Shown here in pieces: positions 41,199-54,811 of a DNA stretch of 64,000 nucleotides. The notes below the pieces were generated by a model. The model saw nothing but the letters and a program-made list of their open reading frames with translations. It was not told the DNA's origin and searched no databases. The DNA lies in assembly GCA_949317995.1 (NCBI GenBank), contig OX439040.1, forward strand, positions 77,535,972-77,599,971, given 5' to 3'. The stretch comes from Acholoe squamosa. Lineage: Eukaryota > Annelida > Polychaeta > Phyllodocida > Polynoidae. The position numbers were made by a program, and so were the translations under genes. The first letter of the stretch is position 1. The number at the start of each line of letters is the position of its first letter.

Positions 41199-44100
41199 CT
41201 TCACCAAAAGTGTTTAATAAGATGTGAAAACCTGTGTTTTATTGGATTTTTTGATTCCTTGACATGGCCAGTTCTTTGTGTGTTCAGGCCTGATGAGTTG
41301 TTTTGCTGAGAGTGCCTGGACACAGAAGTGCAATGTTGACTACCTCTTATGAATGATAAAACATTTATGGGGCATATGATACTCGCAGATTTATGTGGCT
41401 TGGTTGTGCCAATTCAGCACTGGCAAGTCTGCGCTCCATAATTTCATGGGTACATCAATCAATTCTTTTCAGTTCAGAATGATGCATGGTGGCAGTCATG
41501 GTAATAGGAGTAATAAGCCAATGGGCATGCTATAATAATATGTGTGAGCAGGCGGGCCAAAGGATTACTCATTACTTGTCATGATGCATGAATGCAGCCC
41601 TGGCAAGTTACTCACCATTCCTTCATGCATGTATCATGCTGATGCTATGCATTGAAACACTTCCTGAAGTTTGGCATGGTGCACCAATGAAGTGCTGGTA
41701 AGCAGACTCGCCAGCACTTCATTGGTGCATCCTGAAATCAAATGGACATGATGCACTCCTGCTTCAGCTGCCCGTAAAGGGTTAGGGAGGGGAGTTTTGG
41801 ATACTGCTTGAAAGAAAAAGGGCAAACATTGCCAAACCAGTCAAATGCCTGTTGATGGTGGCCCTTTTCCCAAAGCATCTCTTGTCCTACATTTCCTTTT
41901 GCTCCCTCAATGACTACAATTACCAAACCCTCTTGTTTTCACCTCTCTAAAGGAACAAGGGATTTCCATTCCACCCATCATCATTCTAATGAAAGTAAGG
42001 GGGCTAATTCTGGTTTAATAGGATGAAAATCACTACTCAGACTCAGTTAGCCACTAAGCCTTTTAACACCCTAATAGCTTTCATTGTCCAGAGAGTTATG
42101 TCTTTGGAGATATTTTCTTCTGCCGGGGTCTTTAGTCTTTGGTCATTGTCCTCACTCGCAAGCAATTTCTGCCTGATTGTCTCAAGTAGTACTCAGGTGT
42201 GTAGGACAAAATGTTGGTTAATATTTTCTGAGGGGCCCCTATGATTAACTTCCTCAAGTGTCACTGGGGTGTTACAGGAAGAAATGCAGCTGCGCCACAA
42301 AAAAGTGCTCCCATGTTGTTCTGTGAGTGCGTTGTGTTTTTTTTGCTATTGACCTGTAGTATTGTAGCACAAGCAGTTTAGTAATTACAGGTCCTTGACT
42401 TTTGTTTTCCTCCTCTATCTAAGTCATTTTGTAACATTGTGGTTCAATTCTTTTACCAAAGGTCCTATGGTGGTATATCTAAGTGGATGCAAAGATTTAG
42501 AATTATTCTCATGTTTTTTTTTGGAAAATTTGCTTCAGAATTTTCTCCTTGCACCTGTTATCGCCATAGTTTTGCCATTCACTTCTATAGTTAAATCATG
42601 TCCGCTATTTCTTTTCCATCTAGGGCTTTTATTTATTATTTTCTAGCAAAATCCTCCTAATATTATGTGAGTTGAATATTGGTTCTGTAGGGGACAATCA
42701 TAGGATTTGACAAAATTTGACATTTAATGTTCTTTTGAAAGCTGTAAATAGACATCCTCAAGGTTTGGTTTTAGCAATTATGTATCCTTTTCCCTTGGCA
42801 TAGTAATAACAGCTAATCCAAAAGTGGCTGGTCGTATTTACCCAAGTGGTTTGCCATCATTAATTAGATGAATAGGGTCGGCCAGTGCAAGGCTCATCAT
42901 GTCTTATAAACATGCCAGTTTGACGAGCCTGCAGTGGTTATATATAATAGATTCTTTGCCTTTAGAAGTAACAGAATCAATTATTAGGAGTCCAGAGTGA
43001 AGTGCTATTGCTTTATTTGTCTTGGAACCATTACAAAGTGTACCATTGCAATATTAGGAGTCCTGTCACGTAGCATTGTAATATTTGGAGGACTTACTGT
43101 GTCCAGCATATGCACAGGGCCGTCAGTCATTCAGGCATATATGAGGTACTTGTAATCAACCAGTCAGTGAGGTATGCCTAGTGGGAGAGGGGGAGGGGTC
43201 TCAAATTCTCTGTAGTTTAAATGCTCTTTAGTTCTTTTCTTGCATATTACATTTCTATTGCCCTATAGTTCTATTGTTCTATAGTTATAGTTTCATAGTT
43301 CTGCATGTCGGGGCAAGCAGGGAGAAAGGGGCATTTATGTGGGTATTAAATGCTTCCTACTGATAAAACTAGCGTTTAATGATGGACATGCACCCTCACA
43401 GTTTTGATATATACATATATAGTAAGATGAACTGCTATAGAATTGGACTGCTCTATATTAACTATTTCCCACGTGCTTAAACAAATTCTGTCAAAATAAC
43501 GATGGTTCTGCAGCAACTTTGGCTCAAAGCTTAATCACTGTCATTATCTACATATGGGTGCACAAAATGGACAAACAGTAGATAGTTAAATCACAGAATT
43601 GTACCAGTGGAAACCAAGGCAACAGTTTATATAGTTCAGAAAAAATACCGGTGCAGTAGTAATCACCCACACCTATAGTATACCCATAAAAATAGAAATC
43701 ACCATACTCCAAAATTTCTCTGGGACCACCCCACCTCTCAAATGCATAAAAGTCGTGAAAACCTGGTCATTAGCATGATGCACCAAAGCAGCAAAGGCAT
43801 GATGCTCAACAGCTCAGCCTCAGGTCTGAGATAATTGCACACAACTATAATGAAATACAGATGAGGCAGCATCGTTCATCTTCAAATTCTCCTCTTGTAT
43901 TATTAATGACACAGCAAAAAGGATCTGATAGGATTTGATGGTAATTAAAGCATCAGAAACAGGTCTAGAATGTGTTGAAACTAATCCCATATAAAAGGAT
44001 AAAATGGGAAATAATTTTCCTGTGATCAAAAACTGGTCTTTTCCCCTAATGTGTTGTTTGAAGAAGCTAATGGCATTGTCAGAAGTGTGACTAATCAATC

Positions 44101-44711
44101 TCTTAAATGTATCACCTAGTCCTGTAGATGTTTGAGCTTTGATGTCCTTTTTTCAGAATTATAGCAGACAGTCACAAAAAGGTAAATTTGTTGTACTCCA
44201 AATGAAAGCAGGCTGCTATTGGGTCTACTTTACCCATTTGTGTCACTGACCTATCACTTAACAATGATAATTTCTCACAACCATCACAAAGATATTAACA
44301 AGTAACAAATAAATGGTTTGCGATGGATAGTTTGAGTGTATTCATGAATATGAGTATAAAGGCCCTGAAAGGAATAGGATTGTTCATACATATTGAGGGT
44401 AGACAAAGCCGATTCCGTGCATAAACAGCTGGTGAAATTTATAGAATCAGCATTGCATTGCTCTTAAGTACCTTACATTCTAAGAAATATCTGTTAAGTG
44501 TATCAGGCATCCTCATAAAATTGTACAGACTAGCCCTGAATTTAGTATATATCTAGTGGGCGAATCCTGAGTCACATTTTGGTCAGTTTAGTAATGACCA
44601 AAATTGCATATCAGGCACACTTCTATGAGGTGCAGCAGGGGCTTACACAAGTAGCGAATCCAGTATTTTGAAAGGGAAAGGGACACACCCCTCTGTTAGC
44701 CCTTATTTTGG

Positions 44712-44757
<46 letters not shown>

Positions 44758-44761
44758 CAGG

Positions 44762-47620
44762 TTTAAATGAGCCAAATAAACTATAACCTGCAGGGGATAA
44801 GAAGGGGGTGTTAGCCCCTGTGCCCCTAGTCTAAAACCACCACTGCTGTACACCATGAAAAATCACTTTTGAATCTACCAGGAATCCTAAAAAATGCTAA
44901 AGAGTAAACCGCTGTAAATGTATTGCAGCGAACCAGTGTATTCTTTACAAGAAACCCTAGTTGGTAGTACAGTGGTACACAAATGTATAAGGAATCCCTG
45001 TGAAAAAAATTATGGATATCTATCACCTTTTGGACAATGATTCCGTCATTATTTCCATGACATTTCTTCACAGTGCAGCTTATTTTTTCAAATGAATACC
45101 ACAGTCACATGTTGAAACTTAAAAGGAATCTCCACTGGACAACAAGAGTCAGCACTTCACCCAAAGTGGAAAATAAGATGTAAAAACTTGTGTTTTATTG
45201 GGGTTTTTTTATCCCTTGATATGGCCAGTTCTTTGTGTGTTCAGGCCTGATGAGTTGTTTTGCTGAGAGTCCCTGGACACAGAAGTACAGTGTTGACTAC
45301 CTCTTATGAATGATAAACCATTTATGGGGCATATGAAACCTGCAGATTTATGTGGCTTGGTTGTGCCAAGTCAGCGCTGGTGAGTCTGCGCTCCATAATT
45401 TCATGGGTACATCAATCAATTCTTTTCAGTTCAGAATGATGCATGGATGCAGCCATGGTAATAGGGGTAATAAGCCGATGGGCATGGTATAATAATATGT
45501 ATAAGCAGGCAGGCAAAAAGGATTACTCATTACTTGTCATGATGCATGAATGCAGCCCTGGCAAGTTACTCACCATTCCTTCATGCATGTAACATACTGA
45601 TGCTATGCATTGAAATACTTTTGCATGGTGCACCAATTGAGTGTTGGTAAGCAGACTCACCAGCACTTCATTGGTGCATCCTGACATCAAATGGACATGA
45701 TGCACTCCTGATTCACCCGCCCTTAAAGGGTTAAGGGAGGGGAGATTTGGAAACTGCTTGAAACAAAAGTGGCAAACATTGCCAAACCAGTCAAATGCCT
45801 GTTGATGGTGGCCCTTTGCCCGAAGCATATCTTGTCCTACATCTCTTTTGCTCCCTCAATGACTACAATTACCAAAACCTTTTGTTTCCACCTCTCTAAA
45901 GGGACAAGAGATTTCCATTCCGCCCATCATCATTCTAATGAAAGTAGGGGGGCTAATTCTGGTTTAATAGGATGAAAGTCACTACTCAGACTCAGTAAGC
46001 CACTAAGCCTTTTAACACCCTAATAGCTTTGCATTGTCCAGAGAGTTATGTCTTTGGAGATGGAGATATTTTCTTCTGCTGGGGTCTTTTGTCTCCAGTC
46101 ATTGCCCTCACTCACAAGCGATTTCTGCCTGATTGTCTCAAGTAGTACTCAGGTGTGTAGGACAAAATGTTGGTAATGATGAATTACAGCATGTGCCGCC
46201 ATACCGCCATGTTTGGCCCTGAAGCATTGAATGCAATTGTTGTTTCATTTTCTGAAAGCCTGCTACGTTTAACTCTCCCACGTGTTGCCGGGGTGTTACA
46301 GGAAGGAGTGCAGCTGCACCGCAAAAAGTGCTCCAACGTTGTATCTTTAACCAACGCGCTGAAACAAATTCTGTCAAAATAACGAGGGTTCTGCAGCAAC
46401 TTTGGCACAAAGCTTAATCACTATTATTATTGCAGATATTCTGATTAATGTACTTCTTTACTGTGTAGTTTTCTGGGCTTCATTACACTGCTTCATTGTA
46501 TACCAGTTAAGCAGGATTAATAATCAGTGATTGAAATAAACCAACTCTTCACTGCGGTTCTCTCAGGTACCCATCCGATAACTGTCATAAGTTATAACTG
46601 CTGGTAATCCGCTTCAGCAATGGCTGCGCCCATTGGCCAATCTACTACCCCGGAATAAGAAATACAGTGATTCACTGTACAGTTCAATTGAGATATCTGG
46701 TAGATTCAACAGTCATTTCCTATAGTGTGGGCATTATTGGTAACCCCTAGGCTCATTGTCTACTTACCCATTTTGTTCCTAAGCTGGCATTCTTCTGCAG
46801 TCTAATCATATATGTGGGCAACAATAAGTACAGATGAAGATATATATGATTGAGTAATTTAGAGCAGGATTCTGGGGGCTTAACCCATATGTATGCCTTG
46901 GTTGAGTAAGAAACAGTTTCCTTCATCATCAAGTCATTTCCAAAGTAAAAGTAAAAATAAATGATTTGTCAATTTTAGACATGTAGGTTAATTTGCTTGA
47001 AAGAAGGAAAATAGTCCCATCTACATGTTGTTTAGATTGTGTCTATAATTCTATTGAGCAAGGTTGCCATGAACAAAGTTTCGATGCTCTAACAGTGTGA
47101 CCTGGTAACATACGCCTTCTATTTTATTTGGCGCCTTTAAAAATCCATCCTTCTTATAATAATGGGAATGTCATTACTGGGGTTATGTTCCTATATCGAT
47201 TTGAGCAGTCCGACACAAGAATCATAAAATCATTGAGCAATGAAATACAATGAAAGACCATGAAAAGCACATTTGTTTCAGGTTACTGATTCCTACACCA
47301 TTAAAATAAATTCTGGTAAAAGCCGACGTTTCTCAAGCACATTAAAGATGAAGCTCTCATGATTATTAGCAATCGAGATTCCTGCATTGCTTAACTGTTT
47401 TCTGAAGCCTCGATGTAGAATTTTCACTGCTTCACAAAAAATGGGGATTCACAGTACAGTTTACAGAGAGGTAAATTCAAGTTATTTCTTGCAGCGTACA
47501 TAGCAAAACAGGGCCTATACCATAGACTTTTTTTATTCATTTCAAAGTTTCTTGAGTTGGTTTACTGGCCCCTGAGTCATCTAATTTCTTTCTTTTTTTT
47601 CATTTTTCTTCTTCATTTAT
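44762..47620. repeat. Tandem unit D (partial, about 2.9 kb)
   Basis: It is collinear with unit A up to about 47193 and again from about 47197. It lacks the roughly 0.9 kb that holds the tRNA-like head and the 194-bp TIR element in A and B. It ends at CTTCATTTA; the array stops here. Confidence 0.75.
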
Positions 47621-48735
47621 GTTAACAGTTTAGGTGACAATACCTGAATTTTAGGATATTCTGAATTAAAATCAAATGGGCAAGGTTTTAACATTCCATG
47701 TAATTAGCATCAGAAATTCCATTTATAAACTTGCAAAAATTTACCATGTTTACATGGCATCTTTGATAAGGCAGTACCTGAACATAAGATACAGGACATA
47801 TTTTTTCACATAGGGGTGTTAGATACGGAGCTAAAATGTTAAACCTAGGCTATGGGGCTGCCACATTCACCATGAAATGAAACAGCCTAGATTTCATACC
47901 AGATATCAAGGAGTGCAGCTCCTCTCCTTTAGCCTTACAATAAGAGGAATGTGATCCTATGATCAACATTAGTGTTCATCTCTGTTCCTCTATAAAACTG
48001 AACATGTCTGAGTAGGGAAGTGAGAGGCAATGCATTTTATTGCTGGAGCTGTTGAATACAGCCATGATTCAAGCATAAAGTAAATTATCACTGAATCTTG
48101 TGGTGTAAGGACGGGGCGGCAGGCGTGTTATCACCAACAGTACACTCCTTCTTCATCAGTCAGAACCAATGAAGAACCAATGATCTATGATATCACTGAA
48201 TTTTGTGTTATATATGCCTCTGCTTTATGTTGCCCACAGCTAACAATGCTCCCAAATCTTAATATAGGGCCTTTCAGCCTCCCTACCTACCTACCTATTC
48301 AGGCATGACAATAATTAGGAAGCATTAACAGTGTACCCAGGCTCTACTTCAGTGAAAAATGATCAAAGATCCTGCATTATTTTTAGCATGCGGTTAACAG
48401 TGATTTGTAGGGAATGGTCCAGTCCCACGGTAGCCCTTGTTGTAGAATTGGTAACTGGAGGATCGAGGCTGCCCATGTCACAGAGCTAGAAGATGGAGCA
48501 CTATGCAAAATTATGCATGATATCTAGTTCACACCCCGAGAAATGTAAGAATGGGTGTAAATATCTTTAACATTTAGGGGCCATCGACACATGAGGACTT
48601 GGACTTTAAAAACACTTTACTACCCCCTCCCCCTTTATCATACTTATATTTTAGAAAGTATAGGGGCGTTGACCCCCTGCAGCATGACATCATTTATGGA
48701 CGGCATAATAATATATCCACAACTATATTAATGAT
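47621..48735. other. Unassigned DNA right of the array
   Basis: Nothing recognisable; AT-rich low-copy sequence. Confidence 0.4.
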
Positions 48736-48870
48736 TCATGACAAATAATGCTGCATGAATGGATGGCTGGCCTCTCTATACTTACCATGGCTGCACTCAT
48801 GCAACGTGTTCAGGGTTAATATATACTCATGGAGGTTCAGCATGATGCACCCATGTAGTACTGGTGTACT

Positions 48871-49337
48871 GACTCGCCAACACTTCATTGGTGCATCATG
48901 CCAGCCCCTTGTTATGATGCACCAATGCATTTATCAGCGGCCCCTGTAAGGATTGCCCTATCCAAAGTGTCATGTTGACACTTTAAGAGGTCATGAGCCC
49001 CCATTCCTGCGTCATGACGCACGAGTGCAGTCCTGGTGAGTAACTCGCCATGATTATATTCATCCATCCTGCCACCCCTCCGGCCGTGTGACTCATGCTA
49101 ACCCTTGCATGATGCTCCAATGAAGGTCTCACCTGCACTTCATTAGTGCATCATGACAATCAATGGGCATGATGCACTCCAGCATCAGCGGCCCTTAAAG
49201 GGTTATAGGTTTTAATAAGATCTTGCTGAAACCCATCTCTAGCTCAAAATATGCTCAGGTTGGAGGTACCTTTAGTATTTAAAGTAGAAGGGAAGAAGGT
49301 AACTGCACCACCAACCCATTCAATTTGATGACCAGGT
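48871..49337. repeat. Local duplication, first copy (TTAA-family material)
   Basis: From GACTCGCCAACACTTCATTG to GACCAGGTAGG this is repeated at 49375-49826, an offset of about 504 bp. It holds two TTAA-family copies joined by CCTGTAAGGATTGCCCTATC. Confidence 0.85.
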
Positions 49338-49374
49338 AGGGTGGGCTTGATGCTCCAATGAAGTGACTCGCCAA

Positions 49375-49826
49375 CACTTCATTGGTGCATCATGCCAGCC
49401 CCTTGTTATGATGCACCAATGCATTTATCAGCGGCCCCTGTAAGGATTGCCCTATCCAAAGTGTCGTGTTGACACTTTAAGAGGTCATGAGCCCTCATTC
49501 CTGCGTCATGACGCACGAGTGCAGTCCTGGTGAGTAACTCCCCATGATTATATTCATCCATCCTGCCACCCCTCCGGGCGTGTGACTCATGCTAACCCTT
49601 GCATGATGCTCCAATGAAGTGCTCACCTGCACTTCATTAGTGCATAATGACAATCAATGGGCATGATGCAATCCAGCATCAGCGGCCCTTAAAAGGTTAT
49701 AGGTTTTAATAAGATCTTGCTGAAACCCAACTCTAGCTCAAAATATGCTCAGGTTGGAGGTACCTTTAGTATTTAAAGTAGAAAGGAAGAAGGTAATTGT
49801 ACCACCAAGCCATTGATGACCAGGCT
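49375..49826. repeat. Local duplication, second copy
   Basis: Matches 48871-49337 with few substitutions and one shortened end, so the duplication is fairly recent. Confidence 0.85.
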
Positions 49827-50357
49827 TGTAGTGTAACTTTTGACCTTCCTTTATGGCGATATCATATTCCACACTCAGCTATGCTCAATTATATATGGTA
49901 TCCTCTTTGTGAACTGCGTAACACTTTCAGCTGATGTATTGGGTGGCATTGCCAGAACTATGGGGCTAACACTCTCCCTTAGTGTGGGCATGATGCTTTT
50001 AATGAAATGACCTGCCAGCACTTCATTGATGCATCATGTCGACATAAGGCCATAATGCAATTCTGCAATAGCAGTCCTTAAAGGGTTAAAAGGGTTTATA
50101 TCTATGCCTTCAAAGTGAGATTCGAGCCTTCCAATCCTGTAGTATAGCATTTCGCGGTGAGAGAGAATGGGCGTTTATAGGAACAATGATGAATGTGAAC
50201 CTTCTCATCCTTTCACAGTTAAAAGTCCTCATGTAACAGTAGAATAGATAGATAATTCAATAAGCTGTACACGTTCGAACCATTTAATCCTTTTTAGGGC
50301 GTCTGATGCATCAATGCATCATGCCCACTGGTCAAAACGATGTATCAATGTAACAGT
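49827..50357. other. Spacer with TTAA-family fragments
   Basis: Family fragments are at about 49985-50098 (ending CCTTAAAGGGTTAA) and 50288-50350 (starting TTTAATCC). The rest is unassigned. Confidence 0.45.
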
Positions 50358-50603
50358 GCACTGAAAAACTGAGAGGCACAAAACTAGTCAGTGCAGACGA
50401 TTTTAAGTCCTCAGGTTGACGATACCTAAAACTACAGGTCGTCAAAGTGGCGACTTTAGGTCGTCATCCTGACCTAAGTCATCAGTATGATGACTTTCTA
50501 TTGCCAGTATGATGAGTTTAGGTGGCCATTTGACCTTGACTACCCTAAACTTGTCTGTATATTGACGGGTTTTAGGCGGCGGCATGTTTTCTGTGTGGGG
50601 AGT
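50358..50603. mobile_element. Degenerate relative of the palindromic element at 62227
   Basis: AAAACTAGTCAGTG, CCTCAGGTTGACGATACCTA and AAACTACAGG match the left arm of 62227-62482. The right arm is diverged, ending GGCATGTTTTCTGTGTG. Confidence 0.6.
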
Positions 50604-50785
50604 AACACATTAGGGCTACATTCATACATCATGCCAAACCTACGACGTTCATACTTTCCCTACTGGGTCGGCATTAAGCTCCAATGAAGCGCTGGTGAGA
50701 AGTCTTCCTAGGACTTCATTGGTGCATCATGTCGACCACTGAGAGCATGATGCAATCCTGCATTAGTCGTCCTTAAAGGGTTAAG
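50604..50785. repeat. TTAA-family copy, partly eroded
   Basis: It contains GGGCTACATTCATACATCAT, CTCCAATGAAGCGCTGGTGA and TTCATTGGTGCATCATGTCG, and ends CCTTAAAGGGTTAA. Confidence 0.6.
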
Positions 50786-52030
50786 ATACCACTTCTATGA
50801 AAGGTAAAATGTATTCATTCGTCTAAGGACTGCTCTAAGGAAGCATTAAAGACGATTCCTTACACATTCTTATATTCCACAATCAATTTGCCAACAATTG
50901 AATAATGGACTTTAATATTTGAATTTCCTATACACATATATGTTATTCCAAACATTGGAATTCCTGGCTGTACTTCGATCAGTCCATTGCCTCCCATGGC
51001 ACCCCCTATTGCCCTTTTTATATTACCGGTTTTCTCCATTCCCCAAATGCACTCTCTCCCAGAGGCCTCGAGTCAACGGAAACTCAAGTCCCGTGACAAC
51101 CTTCTTTGGTTTTGAGCCGCTCGAGCTTGGCTCTGGAAAGCTGCTCTTGAAATCCAATAGTGGCTTCCGATTTGCCCTTCAGTCAACCTCTTGATTTGGG
51201 GCAGGCAACCACTCCATTTTTACCACTCTCTTCAACACGACCTCCTCCCCTCCCACGTAGCCTTCTTGCTTGCTTGAACCTTCTAAGGCCACAGAATTTT
51301 ATATCAGTGCATTTTTAAAATAGTTTTTCCTTTCAATTTTCTCGCTTTGTCCTAATTCTTTACACAGTTACATATTTACAGGTAAATATTCATAAAGTAA
51401 TCAGTAAAACTTAACTAATGAAGATAAATTGATGCATCATGCCAGTACATTAATGCATCATATCAATCAAGCAGGATTGATATACTTCCAGAGGGTAAGC
51501 ACGGCAGTCAAGGAGTTAAGGTCCTTTGTGATGCATCCCTGGGCTTGCTTGGAGGACCGGAAACAGGATGGTTGGACTGAGCAGTAGCGGGGTAGGGGAG
51601 CAGCTCGTGATGGTTAAGTTGATGTTTAGGGAATGGACAGGCGACCAAATTATAATTTAACCCCCCTCCTATATTAAGTATGAGAATCCTAGACCGCTGG
51701 AATTGAAATTGTCTTTTTAGCTTAGTTGCATGCGATCTGGCTACTTTCTTAAATCTGATAGAGGGCATACTGATTTTTTAAAGTTGACATGGGGCATTAT
51801 TTTACCCTATATGAAGTAGTTCTCACTTAAATAGGATTTCTTAAAATCTATTCTGATATATTTATGACTCTAGTATAGTATATATAGAGAGAGGGAGTTG
51901 AGGCTTATATGCTTTATTAGACAGTGGGTACACGCGCTACCTTTGCCTTGTGAGGGATGGGCGCCTGATTTTTTCCCCTTTTTTCTATGCCTGTCTATGT
52001 ACACGAAAGTGCCCCTCTTCCCCAGGCAAA
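50786..52030. other. Unassigned DNA
   Basis: A short TTAA-family scrap lies at about 51430-51500. No coding region is supported, although several open frames of 80-100 codons occur. Confidence 0.4.
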
Positions 52031-53470
52031 AAACAATGATCAGTCCCTATCACCAAAGTGGACGCCGAGCGTTAAGTAAGAGACCGCTGGTACTTCCGGT
52101 TCCCGACACCTGCTCACCGCCCCCTCTGGTGGCACCAGAAAGTACTAGCGGCAGCACATCAGTCTGCATGCGCCGCCCTCATTTCCGTCCCTCGTGACCG
52201 GTAGGAGAGGAGGCAGGAAGGGTTGTGGGGCCTCGAGACTGGAGGGGGAGGGGTGGGTAGGATGTAGGGAGAGAAAAAAGAGCATATAGCCCAATAGGAC
52301 AGGAGAGACTTTGGGTGGTTGCCTTTAAGAAGGGAGTATCATTTTGAACGTAATTTTTTTTTTGAGAATGGGTGTCGTGGTTAAAAGCCCTTATAACAAA
52401 CTTAAAGCAGCATCTGCCCACACGTCCTACCCCGCGGGCTTTATTCTCAAAAAATGTTAATGTATAGGAGTTCTAAAATAGCGAAATAAGGACTGTTGGA
52501 ATTTTGATTTTGATATGAAACTCCGGGATTAGCATGCCAACACTATAGATTATAGGAATCTGCTGAAAACAAAAATTTCGATATAAATTCATTTTCCTCT
52601 CCAGGGTCAATTTCTGACGCTGCCGCCTATGCTACATAAGGTCTACTACGCAGCTTTCAGTATTTGAGCAAAAAGAGTATTTTTATTCCGAATAAATAAT
52701 GTTACTTAGAGTGGGAAATTCTTCAGGGGCGTGATTCAATATTTAATGAGCAGGGCGACATCTACAAACTCAATTATAATTGGATAATTCTACTGTAGGT
52801 AATTTTGCTGTCACAGACATTCAGAATCATAAATTCCGGGTGTATTGATATAACACTATTCGCTTACAAACCATACAAAACAGAGTAGGCCTGACCCTTT
52901 CAGGTAGCCCTGAGAGACTCTAGCTGAGGGAGATTTATCTTCTATACAATTCTAGTCATGCCATGAATGATGAGTAAACATTTACTCCTTTACTAGAAAA
53001 GGTTTGTTCCTCAAACTTATCGCAGTGTAACCACTGCATAAATGGATCTAAGCAAATTTCCGATTGCTAAAATAAGCAATTTAAGCAAGTTTAAGCTCAG
53101 TAAATACCACCTTAATTTGTGTAGATGTCATCATGACATTTAAGCAATTTTAAGTAGCCTCTAGGCAATTGACGTTGCTTGATGTGGGACCGTAGAATTA
53201 CCTGAGAGCAATTTTTCTATGGACAGAGAGTGACTGCACCAGCGTCCAAAATGTAGGTGAACATAAATTATGGACTCTCCCGGTCCACCTAGCGTTTGGC
53301 TTGCGTCGTCATGACCTGTGAGTGGCGTCTTGACGTGCCGTCTTGACCCGGAAGTGCAACCTTGACGTGTCGACACCAGGGGGCGCCATTAATGTCGGCG
53401 ACAGGGGCATGAAGGGTACAAAATGGCGGTCAGTGTAATAAGAGGCAAGGAGGAGAAACTACAGGAGGGG
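52031..53470. promoter_or_regulatory. GC-richer stretch with ETS, CTCF-like and YY1-like words
   Basis: At its left end ACTTCCGG (about 52092) lies near CACCGCCCCCTCTGGTGGCA, a near match to the reverse CTCF motif. At its right end CCCGGAAGTG (53348-53357), two TGACGTG words, ACACCAGGGGGCGCC (53373-53387, close to the CTCF core) and AAAATGGCGGT (about 53420-53430, YY1-like) lie within 100 bp. These words together are typical of TATA-less animal promoters or boundary elements. No transcript can be assigned. Confidence 0.35.
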
Positions 53471-53657
53471 GGACAGGATAAAGGGGATGATACTTAGGGG
53501 GGTGGGGGTGTACGAGCACTATCTATGTAAAGACCCATGCGAACACTTGTCGTAAACCCCACATATAAGCTGCACCTGTGTCTAAGCCACACCCTGACTT
53601 GAGGGGAATGCTATAAGCCGCACCCGAGGCCTGAAATGGTTCCCATTCCTTAGTAAA

Positions 53658-53726
<69 letters not shown>

Positions 53727-54261
53727 ATGGTGGCCTGTATAAGCGCCCCGGTGCTTATAAATTTCAACCTGGCTCTACCCTCCACGCTTATTCAAGACCG
53801 GCGCTTATTCAAAGACCCGGCGCTTATATAGACCACTATGGTATGCTGTAAAACCCCTCACATGAGTGACACCATGACTTAAGGAATATTCTATATGCCG
53901 CAGTAGACCTCTGACATGGTCTATACGCCACGGCTTATATATGGGCTTTTACGGTAGTACATGTACAGCATGGACAGGCTGGACACTGATGGCATAGTTA
54001 GGAGCCAGCAGGTGATTAATGATGAGTTAAGTAAATAGCCTCAATGCTGTTAACCTATGAAAACAAAACAAAAAATTGTTGTTTTTGCTAGTTGGATTAG
54101 AGCTTTGAGTATGTTATCTTGGTTTTTGACCAACCTTGTATTTTTATGTCATTTAAGCCTGAAATTTAGGGGCAAAATGAGGAGAGAGCCCCCTCCTTTG
54201 AAAAATATTTGGTCTGCTAATGCCCTCATTTCTCCTATGCTACTGAGATAGCATTTGGATA
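53471..54261. other. Unassigned DNA with a TA microsatellite
   Basis: Short repeated words around TATAAGC(C/T)(G/A)C on both sides of the TA run suggest a small eroded repeat. No gene is seen. Confidence 0.4.
53659..53724. repeat. (TA)33 microsatellite
   Basis: Uninterrupted TA repeats of 66 bp. Confidence 0.95.
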
Positions 54262-54353
54262 GTAAACCCTTTAAGGGTCGTCATGATACACCAATGAAGT
54301 GCTGGTGAGACTGCTCGCCAACACTTCATTGGAACATGCTGACCCTCTTGGAG

Positions 54354-54452
<99 letters not shown>

Positions 54453-54572
54453 CAACCTGGTAGGGTCTGCATGTTGCTCCAATGAGGTGCTGGCGAGCAG
54501 TCTTACCAGCACTTCATTGGTGTATCATGACGACCAATAGGCATGATGCATCAGCGGCCCTCAAAGAGTTAC
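54262..54572. mobile_element. TTAA-family MITE with TA expansion at its centre
   Basis: The left arm begins TAAACCCTTTAAGGGTCG and the right end reads GCATCAGCGGCCCTCAAAGA. The two arms are separated at GGAGTATATGTA...GTACCAACC by a long TA run. The copy at 60340 has a single GTATATGTATC there, so the TA run grew from the central word. Confidence 0.7.
54366..54449. repeat. (TA)42 microsatellite
   Basis: Uninterrupted TA repeat of about 84 bp inside a MITE copy. Confidence 0.93.
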
Positions 54573-54811
54573 CCTGTATATTTAGATAGCAGTCCTTTAC
54601 ACAGATAGTGGTTCAACAGGGGGACTGTAAGGGGTAGTCAGAGCCGGGTACTATGACATGATGGAGAGACTGTGACAGCTGGAGTGGTTCCCTCCTGGTC
54701 GTTATAAAGGATCTCTACATTGGCAAAGCCCAATGGTAAACGACAAATCGACACCTTTTACAATAGGGTTACAAACACGCCTGGCCCTCAAACCCTCAAA
54801 CCTTTAACCCG

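Larger units (their letters stand above)
36879..44761. repeat. Tandem unit C, interrupted
   Basis: It starts as the other units, is broken at 37281 by a 3.9-kb inverted-repeat element and resumes at 41199. At about 42318-43470 it holds about 1.15 kb not present in units A, B or D. After a short return of array sequence (43471-43545) it joins the segment also found at the start of unit 0. It ends in a (TA)n run at 44713-44755. Confidence 0.7.

Noticed and set aside
53582..53785. Frames with long Tyr-Ile repeats (also at 54240-54512 and 44623-44856)
   Set aside because: They are produced by TA microsatellites.
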